This document shows, in pieces, positions 7,290-13,594 of a stretch of DNA of 14,491 nt; the stretch's first letter is position 1, and each line of letters opens with the position of its first letter. A program made the translations under genes and the position numbers. The stretch comes from Actinomycetes bacterium. Lineage in GTDB: Bacteria; Actinomycetota; Coriobacteriia; Anaerosomatales; Anaerosomataceae. The notes under the pieces are model-generated. The model made no database searches, was not told where the DNA came from, and worked only from the letters and a program-made list of their open reading frames with translations. The stretch covers positions 1 to 14,491 of the forward strand of contig JAJZRZ010000019.1 in assembly GCA_021850085.1 (NCBI GenBank), in the 5' to 3' direction.

Positions 7290-7499
7290 CTACTCCTTCA
7301 CTGCCAAGACATTGATGGCCTTCACGACAAGCAGCACCTCATCACCGATGGCGAGCTCCATCTCGTCGAGCGACTCAGTGGTGAGCACCGAGGCCATCGT
7401 GGCCGGGATAGTGACCTCGAACTTCACGAGCGAGACCACATCACCCCTGTCGACAGACGTGACCTTCGCGGAGACCGCGTTGCGCGCGCCGTACTTCAT
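7290..7499 (-). CDS. Molbindin (TOBE/Mop domain molybdate/tungstate-binding protein)
   Basis: A 69-residue single Mop/TOBE domain protein. Family features: MKYGARNAVSAKVTSV at the start, the central VKFEVT strand, then TTESLDEMELAIGDEVLLVVKA ending in NVLAV. Mop proteins form hexamers that store molybdate or tungstate, or buffer it in the cytoplasm. ATG 7499 has AAAGGAG 5 bases upstream; the 10-residue longer reading (7529) crosses that site. The tungstate operon in this window makes tungstate as likely a ligand as molybdate. Two palindromic stretches in its leader may be regulatory. Confidence 0.88.
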   Translation of the reverse strand: MKYGARNAVSAKVTSVDRGDVVSLVKFEVTIPATMASVLTTESLDEMELAIGDEVLLVVKAINVLAVKE

Positions 7500-7528
7500 G
7501 ACTGCTCCTTTCGGGTGGATGCTCATCA

Positions 7529-7559
7529 CCTGGATTCTCCAGGCTACCGCTCTAGAGCG
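7529..7559 (-). promoter_or_regulatory. Two adjacent inverted repeats in the molbindin leader
   Basis: CGCTCTAGAGCG (7548-7559) is a 12-bp palindrome. Four bases away, CCTGGA-3 nt-TCCAGG (7529-7543) is a 6-bp stem. Both lie 30-60 bases before the molbindin ATG. They could be an operator for a ModE- or LysR-type protein, or tandem leader hairpins. I did not find a convincing Moco-riboswitch core here. Confidence 0.45.
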
Positions 7560-7663
7560 CGAGGCCTCAGGCGGAGGCTAGGTTCTCTCGGCCGAAGAGC
7601 GCCACTGAGCGGCTGGTCAGAGTATGCCATGCTCCTGAAAGAGAAGCAGCTCGGGGGGTGAGG

Positions 7664-7675
7664 TGCGACGTCGCA
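7664..7675. repeat. 12-bp palindrome in the 7500-7757 divergent region
   Basis: TGCGACGTCGCA is perfectly palindromic, 83 bases before the AraC/MGMT gene and upstream of the divergent molbindin gene. It is a candidate operator. TATGCT (7717-7722) is a possible -10 for the AraC/MGMT gene, with no good -35. Confidence 0.35.
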
Positions 7676-7757
7676 ACTTCGCAAGAATCGGGTCGCATAC
7701 GGCGGGCGAAAGGCACTATGCTCGCTGACGACGGACCACCAGGAGCAGGATGTTTCG

Positions 7758-8588
7758 ATGCACACCGACTACCAGCGAGCACGGGAAGCGATCCTGTACA
7801 TCGCCGAGAACGCGGCGCATCAGCCCACGCTTGAACAGGTGGCCGCTCACGTGGGCCTCAGTCCGTCCCATTTCCAGCGCCTGTTCGTGCGCTGGGCAGG
7901 CGTGAGTCCCAAACGCTTTCTGCAGCACCTCACTGCCGCACGGGCCAAAGAACTGCTCCGAGAGTCTCGGCCGGTGATCGAGGCGGCCTTTGAGACGGGA
8001 CTCAGCGGCGCCGGTCGCCTGCATGACCTCCTCGTCACATGCGATGCCGTGACTCCGGGGGAATACCGCATCCGTGGTAAGGGTGTGCATATCCGCTACG
8101 GAACGGGCGAGACGCCCTTCGGCAGATGCCTTGCCGCGACCACACAGCGTGGTATCTGCGCCCTGCATTTCCTTGGCTGCGAAGGTGAACAACAGACGTT
8201 CGACAGCTTTGTGGAGGAGTGGAGCAACGCGCGGCTGGTGCGCGACGATGAAGCCATCCGGCTTCTTCTGGCGGAAGTCTTCTTGAGAGCACCGGACGCT
8301 CCGCGCGCGCAGCTGCATCTGCGGGGCACGAACTTCCAGCTCAAGGTGTGGCAGGCGCTGCTTGCGATACCTGCCGGATCACTCATCTCCTACGGCGAAC
8401 TGGCCGAGCGAATCGGTGAGTCCAACTCGGTCCGGGCGGTGGCCCGGGCCGTTGGCTCCAATGACATCGCATACCTCATCCCATGTCACCGCGTGCTCCG
8501 CTCCAACGGGCACCTCGGCGGCTATCGGTGGGGTCTCGACCGCAAGCTCGTGATGATCGAGCGGGAATTGAACGCGGACTTGTCTTGA
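7758..8588 (+). CDS. AraC-type HTH fused to O6-methylguanine-DNA methyltransferase (Ada-like)
   Basis: A 276-residue fusion. An AraC-family DNA-binding domain spans about residues 8-105 (LEQVAAHVGLSPSHFQRLFVRWAGVSPKRF, written here only as its extent 25-54). A methyltransferase domain follows, with acceptor Cys243 in IPCHRVLR and the preceding SYGELAERIG and AVARAVGSN segments. It transfers the methyl group from O6-methylguanine in DNA to its own cysteine and probably regulates genes in response. The N-terminal Ada zinc domain that senses methylphosphotriesters is absent, so it is not full-length Ada. It is followed 14 bases later by the selenoflavoprotein gene, probably in one transcript. 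AGGAG lies 12 bases before the ATG, rather far. Confidence 0.92.
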   Translation: MHTDYQRAREAILYIAENAAHQPTLEQVAAHVGLSPSHFQRLFVRWAGVSPKRFLQHLTAARAKELLRESRPVIEAAFETGLSGAGRLHDLLVTCDAVTPGEYRIRGKGVHIRYGTGETPFGRCLAATTQRGICALHFLGCEGEQQTFDSFVEEWSNARLVRDDEAIRLLLAEVFLRAPDAPRAQLHLRGTNFQLKVWQALLAIPAGSLISYGELAERIGESNSVRAVARAVGSNDIAYLIPCHRVLRSNGHLGGYRWGLDRKLVMIERELNADLS

Positions 8589-8602
8589 AGGAGGGCGATC
8601 TT

Positions 8603-9919
8603 ATGCGCCGATTCGATGTCGTGGTCATCGGGACCGGTGCGGCCGGCTCGACCGTCGCGGCGAGTTGCGGCCGGGCCGGCCTCGCGACCGCTGTCGTGGA
8701 CGAGTTGCCGTACGGAGGCACCTGCGCGCTTCGCGGCTGAGACCCTAAGAAGGTGCTGCTGGATGCAGCACACGCTCTCATGCATACGCGCTCGTTCGAT
8801 GGGGACGGTCTGACGGGTGAATGCCGTCTCGACTGGCACGCACTGATCAAGCGCAAGCGGACGTTCACCGACCCCCGCCCGATCGCCAGCAAGCGGTGGC
8901 TGGCAAGCTCGAACGTGACGCTGCTTCACGGCCATGCCGAGATGACGGATGACGAGACCGTGTCAGTCGATGGTGAGCCCATCAGGGCCGGGACCGTCGT
9001 GATCGCGACTGGGGCGCGACCGGCACCGCTGCACATCCCGGGTGAAGACCTCCTGGTGACCAGCGATCGCTTCATGGAACTGGATCACCTGCCGGACAGC
9101 ATCGTCTTCGTCGGCGGTGGCTACATCTCCTTCGAGCTCGCGACGCTGGCTGCCGCGGCGGGCTCGAAGGTCACGATTCTTCATCGTGGTGCCGATGTCC
9201 TCAAAGGTTTCGACCCCGAGCTGGCGGCCATGCTCGTCGCTCGCTATCGCGGGCTCGGGATCGACGTCATGACCGGCACGGAGGTGCTCTCGCTCAGCGC
9301 GAGCGGTCGTGCGGTCGTGCTCGATACCGATCAGGGACCGATATCCGCGACCATCGCCGTGCACGGAGCGGGACGCGCACCCGACGTGCATCGCCTGAAC
9401 CTGGCTGCCGCCAAGGTCGAGTTCGATGAGCGCGGGGTGCTGGTCGACGAGCGCATGAGGAGCATCTCGAACCCGCGCATCTTCGCGGCCGGCGATGCGG
9501 CGGCGGCCGGGAGCGCACTGACGCCCATCGCGATCAGGCAAGGACAGGTGGCCGCCGCCAACATCTTGGGGGGCGACCAGGTCTTCGACGACCGGGGGAC
9601 TCCGAGCGTGGTGTTCGCCGACCCAGCCCTCGCCCGGGTCGGCGCGATGGCCGACGACGGCCCGGAGGCCGACGTGATCCGCACCGACATGTCCTCATGG
9701 TTCACGCAGCAACGGCTCGGCTATCAGCACGCAGCCGCGAAGGTGGTCGTCGAGAAGTCGTCCGGTCGCATACTGGGCGCGCACCTCCTCGGACCGAAGG
9801 CGGACGAAGTCATCAACGTCTTTGCCGTCGCCGTTCGGCATCGCCTGACGACCGAGCAGCTAAGCGACACGGTTTGGGCGTACCCGACTGCAGGCTCCGA
9901 CATCGCGTACATGCTCTAG
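8603..9919 (+). CDS. Selenocysteine-containing pyridine nucleotide-disulfide oxidoreductase (MerA/dihydrolipoamide dehydrogenase-like), read through TGA at 8738-8740
   Basis: A FAD/NAD(P)H disulfide reductase of 438 residues if the in-frame TGA is read as selenocysteine at residue 46. N-terminal FAD fold GTGAAGS (10-16); redox motif GGTCALRG-U-DPKK with Cys41 and Sec46, where relatives have CxxxxC; NAD(P) fold VGGGYISFELA (170-180); second FAD motif FAAGDAAAAG; C-terminal dimerisation domain ending YPTAGSD (427-433). Both halves are in one frame with no other lesion, and a SECIS-like hairpin follows the TGA. AAGGAGG lies 8 bases before the ATG. It lacks the MerA heavy-metal domain and C-terminal CC pair, so mercury reduction is unlikely; the substrate is unknown. 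A TGC-to-TGA nonsense mutation is the alternative. Confidence 0.85.
8753..8771 (+). promoter_or_regulatory. Candidate bacterial SECIS hairpin
   Basis: GTGCTGC (8753-8759) pairs perfectly with GCAGCAC (8765-8771) around a TGGAT apical loop. The loop starts 19 bases after the TGA (8738-8740) and has G as its second base. This fits the published bacterial SECIS rules as I know them: loop 16-37 bases after UGA, G in the first two loop bases, short stem. It would recruit SelB with Sec-tRNA to the UGA codon. Confidence 0.75.
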
Positions 9920-10223
9920 CGATACGGATCGCGGCAAACGGGAAGAATCAGGGGCCACCACTCATGGATGCGATCATGGCACAGGGCGCCGCGTCAGCGA
10001 AGCCCACGGGCCGGATGCGGATTACGCCGAAGACGGCAGGGCGCTGCGATTCCTCCAAAGCACATCGAAGTTCAAAGTGAGGTGAGCGACGCTGGAATTC
10101 GATGAGCGGGCCGCGCTTCATGACGGAGCCTTGTGGACGCGTTGACCGAATTTGGTGATGCCGAAGGGACCAAGGCCGAGAGCTAGTGAGGCAGGTGGTG
10201 GACCGAAGGGCCCAAGCATCGCC
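9920..10223. other. 304-bp region without a convincing gene
   Basis: No family is recognisable. A 38-codon plus-strand frame from 9964, with AGGGG 9 bases upstream, and an overlapping frame ending KFKVR near 10080 look like a decayed 3' gene end, but I cannot identify it. CCGAAGGGACCAAG (10161-10174) is repeated with one change at 10203-10216. Confidence 0.4.
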
Positions 10224-10901
10224 TCAGCGGTGTCGGACCAGTCGCTCGGCTGGCCTTGGCTGCAGAGGCAGCTCGTAGAAGACGAACCGCTTGAAGCCCA
10301 GCCGAGCGGCGAACGGACCGACCCGGATCGTCCGAAGCTGCGCGAACCCCGCGCGTTCGTAGAGATGACGCGCCGGGTTCGTATCACCGACGTTGAGCTC
10401 GACCGCTCGCGCGCCTTCGGCCCTCGCATCGCGCACGATGCGGCCGAGCATCACCGAGCCGATTCCCTTGCCGCGGCACTCAGGAGCAACTGAGAAGCCC
10501 TCGAGGCCGCGCACCCTCTTTGGGTAGGCACGCGGCAATGCGCGGACGATTCGGTACGCAGCGTATCGCCACGACCCGCCGAAGGTGCCGAAGGCCTCGA
10601 TCAGGGCCCTGCGGTCGGCGCGAATGACAGGTGCGCGCCCAGTCACGATCGCAATACCGATGACTCGCCCTAGGACGTCCAGCGCCGCATACACCTCGTC
10701 GAGGCGGAGCGACTTGGCGAGCAGGGCGATGCCGGCCTCGCGATCCGCGGGCAGTACGAAGCCGGCGAGTTTTTCGCCGAACGACAGGTGGAACAACTCG
10801 GCCACCCGGCCGGCTGCTGAGGGGTCCACACCACGAACGACCCGCGAAAGCTCACAGTCCCCGCTCGCGTGCGGAGGGACTTTCAGCTCCAGTTCAGACA
10901 C
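10224..10901 (-). CDS. GNAT-family N-acetyltransferase
   Basis: A 225-residue protein with a C-terminal GNAT domain. Acetyl-CoA pyrophosphate loop RGKGIG (143-148) follows the strand GLEGFSVAPEC, then VELNVGDTN and the typical ARHLYERAGF (177-186). The N-terminal about 90 residues (AGRVAELFHLSFGEKLAGFVL) resemble the first helices of a GNAT fold, so this may be one complete enlarged domain rather than two. The GTG start at 10901 has GGGAG 4 bases upstream. The substrate is unknown: GNAT enzymes act on amines of small molecules, antibiotics or proteins. It stands alone on the minus strand. Confidence 0.88.
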   Translation of the reverse strand: MSELELKVPPHASGDCELSRVVRGVDPSAAGRVAELFHLSFGEKLAGFVLPADREAGIALLAKSLRLDEVYAALDVLGRVIGIAIVTGRAPVIRADRRALIEAFGTFGGSWRYAAYRIVRALPRAYPKRVRGLEGFSVAPECRGKGIGSVMLGRIVRDARAEGARAVELNVGDTNPARHLYERAGFAQLRTIRVGPFAARLGFKRFVFYELPLQPRPAERLVRHR

Positions 10902-10938
10902 TGGTCTCCCAAAGGTCCATCGCCTCCGTACTTCGCTG

Positions 10939-11124
10939 TCAGGATGATGATTCCACTTCGCCCATGAGCTGAAAGACTCTCGCCATCACTTTGAAGGCGC
11001 GCATGGTGCCACGCACCCCGAGTTCACGCTCGAAGTCGATGACGGCTCTAACAACTCTCTGCGCCGACCTGATGCCCCACGCTTCAGCTGAAGCGCACCC
11101 CCTCAGTGCGTTGCCGCCGAGCAT
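10939..11124 (-). CDS. Doubtful small hypothetical protein
   Basis: A 61-codon frame. Its second half (VIDFERELGVRGTMRAFKV and on) has GC-rich third positions like real genes here. There is no usable ribosome binding site at the ATG, and a 16-bp palindrome lies inside. No family is recognised. It could be a gene remnant or chance, and its stop is 37 bases upstream of the GNAT gene. Confidence 0.25.
   Translation of the reverse strand: MLGGNALRGCASAEAWGIRSAQRVVRAVIDFERELGVRGTMRAFKVMARVFQLMGEVESSS
11080..11095. repeat. 16-bp perfect palindrome
   Basis: CGCTTCAGCTGAAGCG is fully self-complementary. It lies about 180 bases upstream of the GNAT gene and 280 upstream of the DUF1801 gene. It may be an operator for a dimeric regulator. 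Nothing else convincing is seen in 11125-11371 apart from a possible -10 TATATC near 11338. Confidence 0.4.
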
Positions 11125-11371
11125 ACCTCAGATGGGGGGCGTTTCTTCTGCTTACGGCGGCGACGAGACCTGGTCTTGGCAACAAGCGTGACGGCGCACG
11201 GGGTGGGCAAGCTTGACGAGCGCACCGCTGCGGACCTTGTGGACGTCGAGGCCCGCCATGTTTGCTGATAGAGGCACGCGGGCAGGAACCATGCAGCATG
11301 GGACGGCAGCCGTGTGCCCGACAGCAGTCAGGCTCGTATATCTCACCGCCCAGACACGGATGGGAGCCAGC

Positions 11372-11809
11372 ATGGCAGAAGCAGGCAGGTCCGCAGGGTT
11401 CACAGACGAGGAACAAGCGGCGATCAAGGAACGTGCCGATGAGCTCAAGGCTGAGGCGCGCGCAAACAAGGACCGGGCAGCCGGGGAACGAGATGTGCTG
11501 GCGAAGATCGCCGAGATGCCTGAGTCGGATCGGGCCATGGCCGAGCGGATCCACGAAATCGTCTTGGCCAGCGCGCCAGAGCTGTCCCCCAAGACCTGGT
11601 ACGGGATGCCCGCGTACGCCAAAGATGGCAAGATCGTCTGCTTCTTCCAAAGCGCAGCCAAGTTCAAGGCAAGGTACGCGACGTTGGGCTTCGATCAAGA
11701 GGCGCACCTCGACGAAGGCACGATGTGGCCGACCTCCTTCGCGCTGACTCAGCTTACCGCCACGGACGAGGCGACGATTGCCGCGCTCGTGAAGAAGGCG
11801 ATCAGCTGA
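11372..11809 (+). CDS. DUF1801 family protein (YdhG-like)
   Basis: A 145-residue protein. A charged N-terminal helix region (FTDEEQAAIKERADELKAEA, 10-29) precedes a DUF1801 domain (about 42-143) with the conserved LSPKTWYGMPAYAKDGK (71-87), VCFFQSAAKFKARYATLGF (89-107) and MWPTSFAL (118-125). This layout is common in actinobacteria. The biochemical function is not established; related proteins such as B. subtilis YdhG have been proposed as iron chaperones. ATG 11372 has GGGAG 5 bases upstream, so the longer reading from 11213 is not favoured. Confidence 0.85.
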   Translation: MAEAGRSAGFTDEEQAAIKERADELKAEARANKDRAAGERDVLAKIAEMPESDRAMAERIHEIVLASAPELSPKTWYGMPAYAKDGKIVCFFQSAAKFKARYATLGFDQEAHLDEGTMWPTSFALTQLTATDEATIAALVKKAIS

Positions 11810-11909
11810 GTTGCCGCAAACAGCGACGGCCACGGAAAGCGGGATCGAGGTGCAACCTGGGTCCACCCAACGCAACTTCAGGTTCCTCGGCCAGGTCTGA
11901 CAAGTCGAC

Positions 11910-12239
11910 CTCAAAGCTCGTCTCGGACTACTTCACGCTTGGCTGAAGCTCCACGGAGTCATGAGCATCAGCCACGAGACGATCTATCTCCGGGCACCGG
12001 GAGATCGACACCATCAACAGAGACTCCCAGGCAGCCCACTCCGCAGTGACGATGGTGGAACGCAAGACAGGCTACACCGTGATGGGCAAGCTATCCCGCC
12101 ACACGGCGACCGAGTGCACCGAGAAGTGGATCGAGCTCGTGTCACGCCACGTCGGCTTCCGGACACCGGAGGAGTGCTGGGGTCAAGCCTCGTGGACGTG
12201 AGCGCCCTAATCAAAGGAAGTGTTGCGATTCAAACTTGA
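11910..12239 (+). pseudogene. Decayed IS30-family transposase (frameshifted, internally deleted)
   Basis: Three IS30 pieces survive. First, WLKLHGVMSISHETIY (11940-11987), the conserved segment before the catalytic domain. Second, in another frame, EIDTINRDSQAAHSAV then TMVERKTGYTVMGKL (about 12000-12093), matching the GDTI..TLVERKSRY region with the first catalytic Asp. Third, VGFRTPEEC (about 12150-12177), which matches the C-terminal LGFRTPAE motif and is joined directly to the middle piece, so the remaining catalytic part is deleted. The frame ends SVAIQT, like many IS30 termini. ACTTCAGGTT near 11877 and ACTTCAAGTT (rc) near 12232 may be decayed terminal inverted repeats. It is inactive. 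Confidence 0.8.
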
Positions 12240-12413
12240 AGTCAGGCCGTGCCCGCCTAGCTCGATCACGGGTCAGGTTGAACACCCACTCCGAGAAGCA
12301 CACTGAGCTGCAAGGCCACTGCCGCTGGTCCGAGCAGATCGCGACCCTCGACGCCACCGGTCGATCTTCATCGCTTCGTGCGCCATGACGGTCGCAAGCC
12401 CCAGGGCAAATCG
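12240..12413. other. Short non-coding gap between IS30 remnant and attC
   Basis: No gene, hairpin or repeat is recognisable here. A 68-codon minus frame crossing it starts inside attC sequence and shows no family. It may be a remnant of a further cassette or of chromosome at the edge of the cassette island. Confidence 0.4.
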
Positions 12414-12494
12414 GCATAACGTTTGAGCTAACCGGCGTGCAAAAGCAGAGCGAAGCGGCGCTTTTGCACGTCCGAGTTGAGCGATTTGTTATGC
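12414..12494 (-). repeat. Integron attC recombination site (81 bp)
   Basis: On the minus strand the site runs from GCATAAC (12494-12488) to GTTATGC (12420-12414), perfect complements. Inside, CGCTCAACTCGGACG pairs with CGCCGGTTAGC, leaving unpaired C, T and A on one arm, the extrahelical bases that set attC strand choice. A perfect 10-bp inner stem GTGCAAAAGC/GCTTTTGCAC closes the hairpin. The arms GCATAACAAATCGCTCAA and TTAGCTCAAACGTTATGC closely follow classical attC ends. It lies 5 bases after the stop of the transporter gene and points the same way, the standard cassette layout. Confidence 0.88.
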
Positions 12495-12499
12495 GTTGC

Positions 12500-13489
12500 T
12501 CAGCGATGTGCTAAAGCAGCGCCACAGGGCCTTGCCTCCCGAAAAATGACCGAAGGCACCAAGCGTATGTAAATCAACTCGCCGACCAGCTCCACCAGCG
12601 TTTGGGTCACAATGACGGCAGACGCCAGAATCCAGGTGTCCGGCAAAGCCAGAGCAAGAGGAAGCACCACTAACGAATTTCGTGTCCCCGCACTGAAGAT
12701 CAGCGCTCTTCCCGCCTGCGTGTCTAAGCGAAACGCACACGCCGTCAGGCGGGCGAGGAAAGGCATTATGGCCATGAAGGCAACATAAACCGGCACCGCT
12801 AGAGCCACCAGCGTGAGGTGTTCTTCGATTCTGCCGATTTGCGATGCAACGACAAGAAGCAAAATAATCGCCATGAGCGGAACCGGGAGCCATGCTGTGG
12901 CTTCAAGAAAAACCCCACCGCTGCGGCGGCGCTTAGCCCAGAACTCGGTTGCCAGGGCAAGACCCAGTGGCAAAACAATGAGCACAAGAAAAGCCTCCAG
13001 AAACGGCCCCGCACTCATAACCTGTGCGGCTTGCTCCCCCATGAACAGCCACAGATAGACGGGCAAAAGGATCATTTGAGCGAGTAGCAGCAAGGGCGTA
13101 GAAGCAAGAACAAGCCGAGCGTTTCCGCGGCCCAAATGGGTAAAAACAATGACGTAGTCAATGCATGGGGTGAGCAGCACAAGAAAAACACCGATAAGCA
13201 GCGGCGGGTGATCGGGTACAAAAAACGACAACAACCAAACTAGAACGGGAACAATAATAAAGTTGACCGTGAGCAGCGCAGCGGTAAACCGCCGGTTCGC
13301 GAACGCCTCGCGCAGCCGAAGAAAAGGAATCTGGGTAAACATTCCGTAAAGCAAAATCGCGATCACTGGAGAGATAAGAAATTCCAGACTCGCGCCAAAG
13401 GCAGGGTGCCATAACCCAAGCCCCGCCCCGATAGCCAAGGCAACGGCGTATATCCATATCTGATTTTCTTCAAGTTGTTTTCTCGACAT
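12500..13489 (-). CDS. ACR3-like arsenic resistance / bile acid:sodium symporter family transporter (gene cassette)
   Basis: A 329-residue membrane protein with about nine or ten hydrophobic helices. It resembles the BASS/ACR3 superfamily: LLTPCIDYVIVFTHLGRGN (about 105-123) has the conserved Cys in a PC motif corresponding to the essential cysteine of Acr3, and SAGTRNSLVVLPLALALP matches the later conserved segment. It probably exports arsenite or a related oxyanion; bile acid or other organic anion transport is the alternative. ATG 13489 follows AAGGGA at 6 bases. The gene is visibly less GC-rich than the flanking chromosome and lies between two attC boundaries, so it was acquired as an integron cassette. 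No arsR or arsC is nearby. Confidence 0.85.
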   Translation of the reverse strand: MSRKQLEENQIWIYAVALAIGAGLGLWHPAFGASLEFLISPVIAILLYGMFTQIPFLRLREAFANRRFTAALLTVNFIIVPVLVWLLSFFVPDHPPLLIGVFLVLLTPCIDYVIVFTHLGRGNARLVLASTPLLLLAQMILLPVYLWLFMGEQAAQVMSAGPFLEAFLVLIVLPLGLALATEFWAKRRRSGGVFLEATAWLPVPLMAIILLLVVASQIGRIEEHLTLVALAVPVYVAFMAIMPFLARLTACAFRLDTQAGRALIFSAGTRNSLVVLPLALALPDTWILASAVIVTQTLVELVGELIYIRLVPSVIFREARPCGAALAHR

Positions 13490-13505
13490 CGTGTTCCCTT
13501 AAGAC

Positions 13506-13560
13506 GCATAACGTCTCGGCGCTTCAGCTGCGCGCCTGCGGGTTTCAGTGTAACCGAGCG
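13506..13560 (-). repeat. 3' half of a second attC site, 5' half missing
   Basis: The minus strand reads GCAGCTGAAGCGCCGAGAC then GTTATGC (13512-13506), the L'-R' half of an attC, 16 bases before the transporter ATG. CTCGG/CCGAG can still pair, but no matching GCATAAC end is found towards the IS110 gene. The outer limit is uncertain. CAGGCGCGC occurs twice (about 13528-13536 and 13565-13573) at this junction. Confidence 0.55.
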
Positions 13561-13594
13561 GTGTGGCGCGCCTGCTGTTGCTCCTATGTCAATC
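13561..13594 (-). mobile_element. Probable right end of the IS110 element
   Basis: After the transposase stop the minus strand reads ATTGACATAGGAGCAAC, a short tail of the kind found behind actinobacterial IS110 transposases, then passes into attC-like sequence. The exact terminus cannot be fixed from one copy. Confidence 0.4.

Noticed and set aside
7500..7660. A second Moco-type riboswitch before the molbindin gene
   Set aside because: CCTCCGCCTGAGGCC is only loosely similar and the other conserved blocks are missing.
7544..7782. Minus-strand open frames of 71-73 codons upstream of the molbindin gene
   Set aside because: No ribosome binding site, no recognisable family, and they cover the palindromic leader and the start of the AraC/MGMT gene.
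8483..8740. Separate short protein ending at TGA 8740, and a separate oxidoreductase starting at 8753
   Set aside because: Both are in one frame, share one continuous family fold, and are split only by the TGA at a cysteine position. The 8753 GTG lacks a ribosome binding site and would remove the FAD-binding motif.
8603..9919. True mercuric reductase (merA)
   Set aside because: It lacks the heavy-metal-binding N-terminal domain and the C-terminal vicinal cysteine pair, and no mer genes are nearby.
9964..10080. 38-codon frame as a small gene
   Set aside because: Weak ribosome site, no recognisable family, low-complexity polar translation. Kept only as a possible remnant in the gap entry.
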